A stretch of 64,000 nt of DNA from Apiosordaria backusii (lineage: Eukaryota > Ascomycota > Sordariomycetes > Sordariales > Lasiosphaeriaceae), in the NCBI GenBank assembly GCA_030549205.1, contig JAUKTV010000016.1:434001-498000 (forward strand), given 5' to 3'. A program made the position numbers and the translations under genes. Every line of letters starts with the position of its first letter. Positions within the stretch are counted from its first letter, which is position 1. Positions 1 to 11,486 of the stretch are shown one piece after another. Under the pieces are notes generated by a model. It saw nothing but the letters and a program-made list of their open reading frames with translations. It was not told the DNA's origin and did not search any database.

Positions 1-588
1 GAACTCTCTAACCAGCTCCCTCAGACTCAATCCCAGATACTGATCTCTGTCCTCGTCCTCGTTCATCATCCCCCTTTCTTTCTCATCGGCCAAACTCTCC
101 TGAAACCTCTTCAAGATCTCCACGTCTGTGAAATCCCGCTGCGCGAACCACGCCTTGGTAACCACGCTCAACCGCTCTCTAAGCATGCCAAAGTATTGCG
201 GGCTGTCTGCAATAACCACCACCGCCTTTTGCACCGTTGATCTCGTCACCTCGGGCGGTCTGTTTAGAAGGAGAGAAGCGTCCATCTGGCGGGTGCATGA
301 TATCCCAAACAACGAGGTCCCCGTTTCCCCTTCCTCTCCAGGTTTCAGAAGAGTGAAGTAGGAGAAGTCCTCGGTCAGGGCATGAGCGCCATCGCTGAGG
401 GCCATAAAAGGCAGCAGGCCCCAGTCGTATTCCACAGCTGGATCGAAGTCTTCTGGCTGTGCGCCGAACCACCTCTCGACTTCGGGGCCGCGACCATGGT
501 GGAAGTCGACTATGCAGATTAAGGGTGTGAAATGCGGCCTGGAGCTCGCGGTAGCGGTAGTGGGGGTGGGGGGGACGGAGGACGACAT
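1..588 (-). CDS. AVL9: AVL9-like late secretory pathway protein, N-terminal part, cut by left edge
   Basis: The minus strand from the ATG at 588 is open to the first base of the window (196 codons, no stop and no intron needed), so the gene continues outside. AVL9 proteins are DENN-related factors acting in late secretory traffic from the Golgi. The reading frame shows the family's N-terminal pattern: an opening LICIVDFHHGRGPEVE strand, then YDWGLLPFMALSDGAHALTE, then GTSLFGISCTRQ, then a run containing RPPEVTRSTVQKAVVVI, and finally QYLGLSLRELV. The order matches the start of yeast and human AVL9 as I know them. A short Pro/Thr/Ser-rich leader of about 18 residues precedes the conserved part, which supports this ATG as the start. 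The rest of the protein, including its C-terminal half, cannot be judged. Confidence 0.88.
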   Translation of the reverse strand, partial: MSSSVPPTPTTATASSRPHFTPLICIVDFHHGRGPEVERWFGAQPEDFDPAVEYDWGLLPFMALSDGAHALTEDFSYFTLLKPGEEGETGTSLFGISCTRQMDASLLLNRPPEVTRSTVQKAVVVIADSPQYFGMLRERLSVVTKAWFAQRDFTDVEILKRFQESLADEKERGMMNEDEDRDQYLGLSLRELVREF

Positions 589-2524
589 TGTAACGGTATG
601 ACGATGCTGTTAAGAGGTGTTGACGCTTTGCCCGAAAGCTATAATGTCGGTGTTGCCATGAATTGATGCTTGACTGTTGTGCTCGACGTCGGTTGGTCTG
701 GAAAATGAAAGGAGACAATAAGACGGGGATGGGATGATCCAAGATGCGTGAATGGCGGGGCAATTGGCTGAATAACTCGAGCAAGGCCTCCCTCGAGCGT
801 TCACCCCTTGTTCAGTATGCCGGCTTATGAGAATGGCAAAGCAACAAGGCTGTGCTAGTATTCTATAATGTAATTACTGCGTGCGTATCAGATACTCGTA
901 CTTGGCCGGGCCATCGTCGTGGTGTGTCGGTGAACTATGAGCGCTCGCCCGGTTTGTTAGCTGTGCTGGGTGAGAAAAAGTGACGTGCTGTGCTGCGGTC
1001 AAGGTTGAAGTGCCGCTCCGCTGCCAGCGCATCAATTCCCCCACGGCAGGCAGGGCGGTTATTGGTTAGGGTGATATTTTGGGCTTAGCGCTATGGAAAA
1101 TGGGGATCAGCAAATGCAAAATCGACGTGCCAAGACCTGTGATTCGGTGTGGGGACAAAAGACGTCCTGGCGATTGGGATGAATTGAATCAGACAAACCC
1201 TTCGAAAAAGGAAGAAGGATCAGAACATTAACGCCTTCTTTTCCTCGGTGTGTATCTACATATGTACCCTGGCCAATAGCCGCGCTCAATTCTCTCATTT
1301 CTCACATCCCTTGCTACGGATAGCGTTCTGTGATCTGTGGCGGTCGACAAGGCGGTCAGCTTCACATCTCAAACCAAATCAGCACCCATTGACACACAGA
1401 CGCCGCCGGGTGTTGTCCCCAAGTGACCAAGTGACGTGGGCAATGGAAAGAAGCTTCCGGCAGTGTAAGGTAAGGGAGCTTTTTCTCGGGTCTCGGGATC
1501 TCCCCTGGTCGGGTCAGTCTGCCGGTCACACCTGGGTCGAGGTCAGTGGTGAAACACAGACTGCTGGCAATAAGGGCATGGAGGCCGCTCATCCAATTTG
1601 GCAACTCGAAAACAATCTCTAAATACAGCCGCCGGCCAGTAGTCAGACCCATCACCGGGTTAAGTCATCAATACTGAACATAGACGGGAACAAGCTCACG
1701 CACGCAAAGAAGATACAACCATCCTTCACACCATCCATCAAACTATTCGTGGAGCAACAAATGGTCAATAGCCAGTTTCATGGAAACTGCCGATGCCAAC
1801 GTGTCCTGCATTGCATGGCATGGAGCAAGCAGATCGATCACTATCCCTGCCATCACCATCGTCGATTGTATAACGCACAGACCCAAGTCACCTCTTGATC
1901 AAGTATGCTGTGGAGCCATACTGCAATACAAACATAACAGAGGATGAAATACATGCTAAAGTAGTATGAACGGAACCGTGTCTTCATTTCCCCATAGAGT
2001 CTGGCTAACTGACTGACTAAAACTGCTTCCACTTTGCTCACTCTCCCTTTTGTAGCATGGGGTCGCGGCCTCGGCCGCTGTCACCACTAAGCCGAGCTCA
2101 TCATCATCATTGTCGTTGAATCCTCTTGGGTCGTTTCCTCTCATGCGAACCCGATACCCCTATCCCATCTAGACACGCGCCTTATACCTTATCCAGCAAA
2201 AACAATGAAATACACACATCACTGTCCCTCCTTCGTGTACTTTCCCCCCAAGTTCTTCGTTTTTAACCCCTCTTTTACAAGTGCATTCTCCAGCAGCCGC
2301 TATGCCATGCCCATTAAAACGTGCCCATTTTGTTGCTTTACACATTCAGTTCACAGCACAAAACAGACCCCTCGGTGCAAAACGCCGACAAAGCAAAAGG
2401 ACATTGAGAACATGCCCCATGAGACAGGGCTGATGAGTTCGTGGCATCGTTACACAGGACGCCCTGCATCGACACTCGGATATCCCATCTGTATTATCGT
2501 CCCAACCAGATCTCAGTTGTGATC
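589..2524. other. Intergenic: AVL9 upstream region and HOG1 3' flank
   Basis: AVL9 and HOG1 both lie on the minus strand, so this 1.9 kb should contain the AVL9 promoter and the HOG1 3' UTR. The open frames here are at most about 200 codons and show no recognisable motif. The longest overlaps the AVL9 start in another frame. I see no tRNA or repeat. Confidence 0.6.
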
Positions 2525-3972
2525 TCATTGTCCTGGGAATTGGCCCGCCATGGCAACACTGCCGGCTTCGACGTTGTGATAGTCCAGAATCTCCGAGTAC
2601 CTGTTGTTGGTGATTGACGTCAGCCTACCAGCTCGCGATCGACAGTTTCAGACATCTAGACAACTCACATCATTATCTTCCACGTGTCAACTGGCAGATC
2701 AGCGTCATTGAAGCTCCAGTCAAACTTCTCCTCGGCAACTGGCTCGTCTGTCGGATCGTGGTACGGTGCTAGGTATTCGTGCGACAACGCCTCGGTCGCC
2801 GTTATCCGCTTCTTGGGGTCGAACACGAGCATGCGCTCCAAGAGATCGATGGCTACCACAAGTCAGTATCCCTGCTCAAGCGATCCAGGTAGGAAGTACA
2901 TACCAGCAGGATCGGCATTCTTGAACTTGTTCTTCAGAGGTTGTCGTTCACGCTTGGGGAGGGACTTGACGAATCTCAGGGTCTAGCAGCACAAGTCAAC
3001 ATCAGGCCGTCTACCCGCCAATCATCCAACCATCCATGACAAAAGATTACTTACGTTCTCGCTGGCGATGGTGTTGATAACATCATCGGGAGGAGTTCCC
3101 AGGAGCTCGGTAATGATGGAGAACTGGTTGACATGGTCCTTTCCGGGGAAAAGGGGCTTGCCCTCGAGCATCTCGGCGAAGATGCAGCCGGCACTCCATA
3201 TGTCAACCTCGACGTCGTACTTTTGCCACGTAAGCATGATCTCGGGCGCACGGTAATATCTCGTCGAAACGTAGCCCGTCATCTGGGGGTCCTGAATGCG
3301 GGCCAGACCGAAGTCGCAAATCTTCAAATCGCAGTTTTCATTGACCAAAATGTTGCTGGGCTTCAAATCGCGGTGGACGACGCCGGCCGAGTGCACGTAT
3401 TTCAGCCCGCGCATGATCTGGTAGAGGAAGTACTGGATGAATTGCTTCTCCAGGGGTCTGGAGGTGAGGAGGCGATGAAGATCAGTGCCGAGCAGTTCGG
3501 TGACGAAGTAGCTGATGCACAAATTAGTTGCTTCTCACTAGATGCCGTTGCCCGCGTTCGACTTACATATCTTCCAGTGGGGAGATGAAGATGTCACTGA
3601 GGGAAATAACGTTTTCGTGCTTCAGGTGCTTCAACAGCTTGAGCTCACGATAGGTTCTCTTGGCGAGCACTGGGGTGCTGAATGGCTTCATAATCTTCTT
3701 GATGGCAACATTGGCGTTGGTAAGCTGGTCTTTGGCGGAGCTAATTGCATGCTTCCATCAGTATATGCCTGTTGACAACACTGGGTTCTTGTTGGGCGGG
3801 AGTTAATTCGTACCAAACAAGTCCAAAAGCACCCATTCCAACGGGTTGGAGATCCGAGTACCTAATCTAGAGTCAGAACGCGATTCCGCAAACTCCTCTG
3901 CGACAGCCATACGAACCTCGAGGTGATCTCGAAGGTGGTCCCAAAAATCTGAGCACGAACGAATTCAGCCAT
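2525..3972 (-). CDS. HOG1: Stress-activated MAP kinase Hog1/Sty1/OS-2
   Basis: Seven exons on the minus strand: 3972-3917, 3861-3814, 3740-3567, 3511-3055, 2982-2904, 2852-2669 and 2600-2525. They sum to 1074 nt and encode 357 aa. This is the osmotic and oxidative stress MAPK of the p38 family (OS-2 in Neurospora, OSM1 in Magnaporthe). The visible kinase core comprises the glycine loop GMGAFG, the ATP lysine in VAIKK (about K49), HRDLKPSN with catalytic D141, DFG at about 159-161, and the activation-lip TGY at about 171-173, which marks the Hog1/p38 subgroup. The C-terminal region carries the acidic [11 protein letters not shown] segment typical of Hog1 docking sites. The start is [20 protein letters not shown], as in fungal homologues. 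Intron 1 has an unusual GTTCGT donor, but all introns are GT-AG and the frame closes exactly. A 4.5-kb upstream gap follows, leaving room for a large promoter. Confidence 0.97.
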
Positions 3973-5289
3973 GGTGGGCGGTTTGTATTGCGTCGTCGAG
4001 TACGCGGGGTAACGATGCAAGGAAATGTGGCGGGGAGTTTGCTGGGAGGAAGTAGGCAATAGAGGGACTGGGCCAGCTCTTAATCAACTGGCAATCGAAG
4101 AATGTTCGGGAAGCGATCGGCGTCGGCTTGGACAGACAACACAGCTGTTGTGGATGAGGGATGTTGAAAATGCGAGGTTCGTCGAAGTCCTTCAGAAAAA
4201 GCCAGAGGTAGAGAGAACAGCGGGGTTGTTGGCTGCTAGGTAGGTGAGGTGAGCGGAACACTGTGCTGTTGACAATTTTGCTCGGGTGCGGGGGTTGGGT
4301 TTCTTGAATGCACAGGGCAAAGTTTAGCTGCGCCCGAAGGAATAACAGGGAATTGCGCTGGAAACAGAGCAAAAAAAAAACTGGGTGGGTCTTCGTTGGT
4401 AGGTTTTAAGGTAAGGTAGTGGGCGGGTTCAGTGCGCGTACCTGCAATCCCCAGCAAAAAAGATGAAACTCCTAGCAAGAACGAGTCGACGGGGCTCTTG
4501 ATAGAGGCAAAGCGGATCGCTTTTGCTGTTACGCGGCGACTGGTGGTCTTGTACCCGCGTGCCCGGTCTAAGTGTGGCACACTGTGATCGGTTTCAATAG
4601 GAAGAGGGGGAGGGGGGGCGATTAAACCGGAGGCTTTGTCGATGGCGAATGAAATGCGTTGCTCTCAGCCCCCTATTTTTTGACGAGTGCCCTGGTCGGC
4701 AATCTATTGCTTCACGGTCTCCAAGTATTCGCAGAATGAGGATCCCGAGCTCTGGATAGTGGTTCTCCTCTTTGCCGAATGCAGCTCACAGCTCGCAACT
4801 TGGGGTACGGTCCAGGGCAAGGAAGGGGAGGAAGCAAACAATCGCCCTGAAAGACGACGGCGACACGGTGAAAATCAAAGGTTGGGATCGATCTTGGAGG
4901 CGAAAGTTCGAGCGTGAAGGAGGAAGAGAAAGAAACGAGGTCCAGGACGGTCGATAGTTATTATTCTGGTGCCAGGGGAAGGGGGGAGGGGTAGATGGTC
5001 ATGTTTTCGGGACAAGACAAGCTGGCACCCTTGATCTGGCTGCAAGGTGGGATGGCAGCGAGGGACGTGGATGGATGGGGCCGGGATGCGACACGCGGGG
5101 CCTTGCAACGGGGAGAACAGGATATGGATCTGAATCTTTTCAAATTCCATGCTTTGGCACGCCCACTTTCCCGTCCGGCCTATTCAGATTGGAGCACCAG
5201 CTATTCATCACATCACTTCCGAACCCCTTCGGGGGAGACTTGCCATACTCAAAAGGTGTGGTGGGCCCAAATTGTCATTTTCTCGGTAT
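3973..5289. other. Intergenic: HOG1 upstream region
   Basis: Region 5' of HOG1, presumably leader and promoter. It contains short G-rich and A-rich runs (for example an A run near 4371-4380). Many overlapping short open frames on both strands show no family motif, and I regard them as chance in GC-moderate DNA. Confidence 0.5.
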
Positions 5290-5960
5290 ATTAAAACTAG
5301 AATTGTACATACTTCCCCGCCATTTGTACGATTTACTCGCATTGACCTTCCTAGCACCTATAGACCTTCCCGGCGACTTTCTTTACCTATTTTATCCACT
5401 TCTTTATCTCGGCTATCTTAGAAGTTGAGTTACTTCCTATTGACCTTCCACTTATAGACCTTTATGGCGATTTTCCCTAACCATTCTATCCACTTTTCCT
5501 TTTTGGCCATCTCGGTAATTAAGGCTTTTAAGATACTATTTTTGAGAATATTAAAGGCTTTAGCTACTTTAGTATAGTTAGGTTTAGAATTGGGTTATTT
5601 TTTTAAGCTTAATACTGTAATAGTATAGCTAAATTGAATAATAGTAATAGTGTCAGTTAGGTTTTCAATAATTTTGGTTACTTAATAGTAGAAACTTGTA
5701 TATTTAGCTTTCGGAGGTTCTTTAATTATAAGGCTAATAATAATTTAGCCCTTAGCAGTGATAATCGGTACGTTAGGTGATACCATTTTTATCGAATATA
5801 GAGCTTAGAAGGTATAGTTAGTAGTGCTAATCCCTACCTCTTTAACGGACAGAGATGTATTTATCTCTGTTTACACTACTTAAGGGCATGATTAGCATAA
5901 TACATACTATTTAAGTCACCGGGGTGAGATATGGCTTAAAAGCGTCAATCTCTGTATTCA
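5290..5960. repeat. AT-rich island, probable RIP-mutated repeat relic
   Basis: About 670 bases are much richer in A/T than the flanks. They are full of TA, TTA and TAG words, with few long open frames on either strand. The edges are rather sharp: GC-balanced DNA resumes after about 5990. In Pezizomycotina this appearance is typical of a transposon copy mutated by repeat-induced point mutation. The original element is not identifiable from the remaining sequence. On the minus strand one stretch still reads like a lysine- and tryptophan-rich peptide (KKEKWIEWLGKIA), which suggests former coding capacity. The base composition is seen directly; RIP is inferred. Confidence 0.65.
5341..5520. repeat. 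Degenerate 98-bp direct duplication inside the AT-rich island
   Basis: Two related copies begin with ATTGACCTTC at 5341 and 5439, so the period is 98 bases. Shared blocks in the same order are ATTGACCTTC, TATAGACCTT, GGCGA(C/T)TTT, ATCCACTT and CTCGG. The differences are mostly C/T and G/A, as RIP would produce. Both copies read on the minus strand as a similar KKWI..W..K(V/I)A.KVY peptide, so the duplicated unit may have been coding. Confidence 0.6.
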
Positions 5961-8480
5961 ATACGAGCACTGACAATTGTTGAGCTTTTCTGGTGTTTTC
6001 TATAGCACAAGGCGGCCACCAGCCAACTTAAAAAAGCCCACTTCAGCCAGGTTTAGTCATCAAACATCACTTCCGAAGTACCTGAGCCTAGTGTAGCAAA
6101 CTGGCTAACATATGTCTTGCAGGGCACAACAGCTATCCCTTCAGTGCTTGAGATGCCAGGTTATTTCTTCCACAGGTGCCGCAAAAATGGATGGCATCGT
6201 GATCCTTGCCTGCCCTATGAAAGTTGTGCTCCGTCAGCCCCTCACCTGAAACTCTTTTGTGCACAAATAGCTCGCAATATCTCGAGCTGCTCTGTACGGA
6301 AAGTTAGCACAGGTATGGTATTCTGTACCAATACTGCCGACTATATGCACAAGGCCTCAACGGTTTCCCCAATCCGGCAGAGCCATCCCAACCTACTGAT
6401 CGAGGCATCGCAAGCAACATTGGGTGAGCCGACAGCAGGTGAGGAGGGGAAGCCAAGACTATGACGTAGGTGGGTAGTGGGGTTGTTGCAGCAGCAGCCT
6501 GTGGGGTCATGTCTGTTCGGCCAATCCTGTGATTCCCACAGTCCCCGGTTCTCGTCCCGGCATCGAGCAATTTGGCGTGCGATCGATGGTCATCGAAGAA
6601 AGCAGAGATCTGGCGGTCTGAACATCCACGCATCCCATCTTCTCATGTTTTAGAAACCCATCACGGGGTCCGTTTTTACCACCACCGATGCAGTCAAACT
6701 GCCCGAACCACGCATCCCTAAGCCCAACTGGAGCGGACATTTCGCTCCGGAGAAGGCCTTGGGCGTACCAGGTAGTCCCTTCCATTGTGCTCCTGTAACC
6801 CACCCATTGCATCCCATGTCCAGTGACATATGCCTTTGGTGGAAAGACCCTGGCATTTCAGGCACAGGACATGCAACCAAGTGCCTGGTATTGACCATGC
6901 AAATCCATCATCAACTTCTCCCACTCCCTCCTTGATCTCTCCGCATCGTCATCTTGGGGGATTCTCAGGGTCCTGACGATTGCCCGTGCACTTTCCCATA
7001 CCATGATATGCATTTGGCCCCCTGTGAAGTCTCCCCCTTAAGCCCTTGAAAGTCCAGGCCCATGGTGTCCCGGAACGCCTCAGGATCATCAGGGGAACCA
7101 CAAAGCAAAAGCATGGGAATATCTCCCGAGAGGCGGGAAAGGGACGCCGGAGAGTCAGATCAGATCATCTTCTCCAAAAATAAGCTTCTGTCTCGTGCCA
7201 TTCCTACGGGACATACATCCGTACGCACCCGAGTTGCCTCATCTATTTGCTTTCACACACGTCCCCTCCGAGGTTTCTTGTGGCAGAGACTTCTCGCAAG
7301 TCAACATTACACTTACTGCTATAGCATACACTAAAACGCTCAAGTGCCGTCATCTTTGGGCTGTTATCTTTCACACCAACCTTGACTATTTGCCAATCGG
7401 GTACGTATGTAGTGTAGCTACCACAAAGACCAAGAAGAGCCTGAACAGGTATAACAAGGCCAATCGACACACACGCAATCCGCGGCATGAATACCCTGCA
7501 TGCGAGAAGCAAAATAGCGTTGGAGCGTTGGCAGTGGATGTCAACGGCGGGCGGGGGAAAACGCAATTCGCAGCCGCAAGCGGGGGGCCAAGACAAGCTC
7601 GAGAGGGCGCTAGCTCATGCACAATGACGTCAAATCCTCTGTCGCTGAGCCCCCTACCCTGGTCGCTCGGCGGGGCACAGACAGGGTGGACACGCAGAAC
7701 CCTGGAAACTGCTATGGAAAGAGGCACGAAAGAAGGGTCCCCTTCAGCAGTCCATGACATTGCTACCGCAACGCCCGGGAGATGCAACGGATGGTAGATG
7801 AAGAGAAAACAATGAGAGCTGAGTTTCCCTTCCACTTTAGATGGAACCGCGATTCTGCAAGTCAAGTCAACCCCGCCTCCGCTTAGGGGGCTGTCGTGGT
7901 CGAATTCTCTATCCTAACTTTGGTGAAAAAAATGAGTGCAAGTCTTCGTCATTATTATGCTGAAAGCTCTATTCAACTGCTACGAATAAATGGCAATTTG
8001 AGCGTGTTGGCTACATACACTACAGACCACATGGCTTCAGCTGACTCGGTAGATTAGTCGGCATGGGTTGGAATGATGGTTGGGAATGACAGCTCTTGGT
8101 TCCCAATTCTCTACATTTATGATCAAGCTTCTATGAATATTCACCCAGCCAAAGTTGGGCATTGAAACTCTCGGGCAACACCACGAGGCTCAGCAGTAGC
8201 CTGAATGGACCATCACGTCACCAAAACATTGACACAAGTCAAGCAGAACAACACGACACTGGCGAAAACAATATTATTCAAAGGTCTGTCATTTCCTCGT
8301 TTCATGCCATAACCCACGCCACCGATATACTAGGATTGCCGTCCTCAACAAGGACCCTATACCGCCCCCACCTCACTTGCTACCGCACCCGACAAATGGC
8401 AGCTCCTCACAGAGGTGCTTTTCACCATGTTGCTGTTTTTCCTGTTCCACCTCTGCCTTTCTCGGTCCAGGGAAGACGAC
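5961..8480. other. Intergenic: between the AT-rich relic and the GPH1 3' end
   Basis: 2.5 kb of GC-balanced DNA. A 200-codon open frame on the plus strand (7195-7797) begins with GTG, not ATG, and shows no domain. Nothing else is recognisable. The last few hundred bases should include the GPH1 3' UTR. Confidence 0.5.
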
Positions 8481-11400
8481 CTACGCACCTTCCTCCTTCT
8501 CGACACGGAGAGGTTCAATGTTCCAGATGCCTTCGGCATACTCATTGATGCACCGATCTGAGCTGAAGAAGCCCATCCTGGCCACCGATGTGATGCACTT
8601 GGTGATCCACTCTTCCTGGTTCCGGTACGCCTCATCCACTAAAGCTTGCGTCTCAACGTACGAGTGGAAGTCGTCAGATACGAGGTAGTAATCGCCGTGG
8701 TCGCGAACAGCAGAGATCAAGGCAGCAAAGTCTTGTGTGCTGCCAAAAGTGCCCTTCTCGATCTCCTGGAATACCCGGTTCAGATCAGGGTCAATCTCAT
8801 GCGAGCCGTACGTGTGAGCGTGACGGAGATCCTCGACATCTTCAGCAAGATTGCCGAACAGGAAGATGTTGTTCTCGCCAATCTCGCGAGTGATCTCGAT
8901 ATTGGCGCCGTCGCAGGTGCCAATGATGAGACCACCGTTGAGTACAAACTTCATGTTGCTGGTGCCAGAGGCCCTATAAAGCTTGGTTAGTTTCCGTGCT
9001 GCTGTGGTCTGGCAAAGTATCACTTACTCGGTGCCGGCAGTCGAGATGTGCTCGCTGATGTCCGAGGCAGGGATGATGATCTCGGCCTTGCTCACGTTGT
9101 AGTCCTCGAGGAACACCACCTTGAGCAGATCACCAATGTCCTCGTCGTTGTTGACCACCTTACCCACGCTGTTAATCAAGTGGATAATTTGCTTGGCCAT
9201 CCAGTATCCAGGCGCGGCCTTGCCGCCGAAAATGGACACTCTTGGTTGCTGCTCCTTGCGCTCCTCGGGTGACATGGCCTTGAGTGTAAGGTAGCGATGG
9301 ATGACACCAAAGATATTCAGTTGCTGACGCTTATACTCGTGGATGCGCTTGACTTGGACATCGAACAAGGCGGTTGGGTCGACGGTGACGCCGGCGCTCG
9401 TCTTGATGTGCTTGGCGAGGCGCTCCTTGTTGGCAAGCTTGATGGCAGCCCATTCCTTGCGGAAAGCCTTGTCGTTGACGTGCAGCTCAACCTTGTTGAG
9501 CTCGTTGAGATCCGTCAGGAAATCCTTGCCGCCCGTTTTGCTCGAGATCAGTTCAGACAGACGAGGGTTGGCCTGGTGAAGCCACCTGCGGGGGGTGATA
9601 CCATTGGTCACGTTCGTGAACTTGTCAGGGCCAAAGATGGTGACAAAGTCCTTGAAAATGGTGGTCTTGATGAGATCCGAGTGCAGCTCGGCAACACCAT
9701 TGACCTTGTGAGAACCCACAATAGCCAGATGAGCCATGCGAACCATCTTGGGTTGCGATTCCTCGATGATGGAAACGCGCCCCAAGAGCTCGCGATCATC
9801 GGGGAACTTGCGCTCAACACTCTGAAGGAAGTAGAGGTTGATTTCGTAGATGATCTGGAGATGGCGAGGAAGGAGATGCTGAATCAAAGGAACAGACCAC
9901 TTCTCGAGGGCCTCGGGGAGCACGGTGTGGTTGGTGTAACCGAAAGTGTTAGTGACGATGCTCCAAGCCTCATCCCACTCAAGGCCCTCCAGATCCAACA
10001 GGATGCGCTGAAGCTCAACAACCGCAAGGGTCGGGTGGGTGTCGTTGAGCTGGATAGCAACCTGGTCGGGGAACTCCCTCCAAGGGCGCTTGGACTTCTT
10101 GAAACGACGAACAATGTCGTAGAGAGAGGCGGCAACCCAGAAGTATTGCTGCTTCAAGCGAAGCTCCTTTCCGCGCTCTAGGTTATCATTGGGATAGAGC
10201 ACCGCAGAAATTGTCTCAGCGCGTTGCTGTTCGGCCACAGAGCTTTCGTAGTCACCATTGTTGAACTTTTGGAAGTCAAACTCGCCACTGGCAGCAGTGC
10301 TGGACCACAGTCTCAGATTGTTCGTAGAGGGGGTCGCGTACCCGGGAATGGGCACATCGTAGGCAACCGCCTTGACGATCTCGCCACCCTCCCAGTGGGA
10401 AACAGTCCTCCCGTTCTCGTTAGTGGACTTGCGGACAATGCCGAAGAATTGGATATCAACAGTCACATCGTGTCGAGGAAATTCCCAAGGGTTGAAGTCC
10501 AACCAATAATCCGGAACTTCAACCTGGTACCCGTCAATGATCTCCTGTTTGAAAATGCCATAACGGTATCGCAAGCCGTATCCCCAAGCCGGATAGTTGA
10601 GACTGGCGAGACTGTCCAAAAAGCAGGCGGCAAGACGACCCAGACCACCGTTGCCGAGGGCGGCATCATGCTCTTGCTCGATGACATCCTCAATGCGGAA
10701 ACCAAGGTCGGCGAGACCAGCTAAGCACTTGACATCAGCATCATCCTCGAATGTGCCACCTTTTTCAAAAGCTCACTCACCCTTGGCCACGTCCTTTTGT
10801 CCGATATTCAGCATAGCATTGTCGAGAGCCCTTCCCATCAGAAACTCCAAGCTCAGATAGTAGAGTCTCTTGCTGTCGACGAATGTCTGGCGCTGTTGGG
10901 TGCGGTTCCACTCAAGGATGAGGCGATCGCGGAAGGCGAGACTGCATGCCGAATAAGCCGCAGATTCGTCGCAGTTGAACATGCTTCGAGCGAGCGTAGT
11001 CTCAACATGACGGACAACCTCGGACTCAAAGCCATCCTTGTCCTTGAAACCGCTGACCTGATGCTTAAGCCAGGCCTCGCGTTGTGGTTCAGGAATAGAA
11101 GCTGAGTGCCAAGGAACAGTTTGTTAGCACATGCACATGCAGATTCTTGGCACCCCGCCTATCAGGCACTTGCGATCTGATGAGGGGCAAGCAAACAGGT
11201 GGGGGAGCCGCTTGCTTTCATCACCCGATGACGGTCACAGCTGTCAAGAGGCTCCCGAGACAACAGCCTCCTCACCCTCGGTATCGGCAGGGAATATGAG
11301 ACAATTGGCTGGAAATGGAAACGACATACCTTCCACACTCTTGATCTCTCCGGCGCCAAAGCCGGTAAAGGTGCGCTTGTGCTTCGGCCGAGAGATGCCT

Positions 11401-11486
11401 GCTGGCCCAACAGAGCCCTGGATGTCCACGATCGGGGCTCCCATGGAGGGGCGGCGTTGTCTGGTGGGGAGGGATTCGGACGCCAT
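8481..11486 (-). CDS. GPH1: Glycogen phosphorylase
   Basis: Four exons on the minus strand: 11486-11330, 11101-10781, 10720-9028 and 8973-8481. The total of 2664 nt encodes 887 aa, the usual size for a fungal glycogen phosphorylase (GT35). The enzyme releases glucose-1-phosphate from glycogen in the cytosol using pyridoxal phosphate. Hallmarks are LYYLSLEFLMGRALDNAM, EHDAALGNGGLGRLAACF, VAIQLNDTHPTLAV, VTNGITPRRWL and VQVKRIHEYKRQ. The PLP site EASGTSNMKF is split by the last intron, with the PLP lysine at about K732. The N-terminus has RRPS around Ser14, a protein kinase A consensus at a place comparable to the phosphorylated N-terminal site of yeast Gph1. The start is the first ATG of the conserved exon. 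Introns have GTATGT, GTGAGT and GTAAGT donors. Confidence 0.97.

Noticed and set aside
7195..7797. 200-codon plus-strand open frame
   Set aside because: It starts with GTG and has no recognisable domain.
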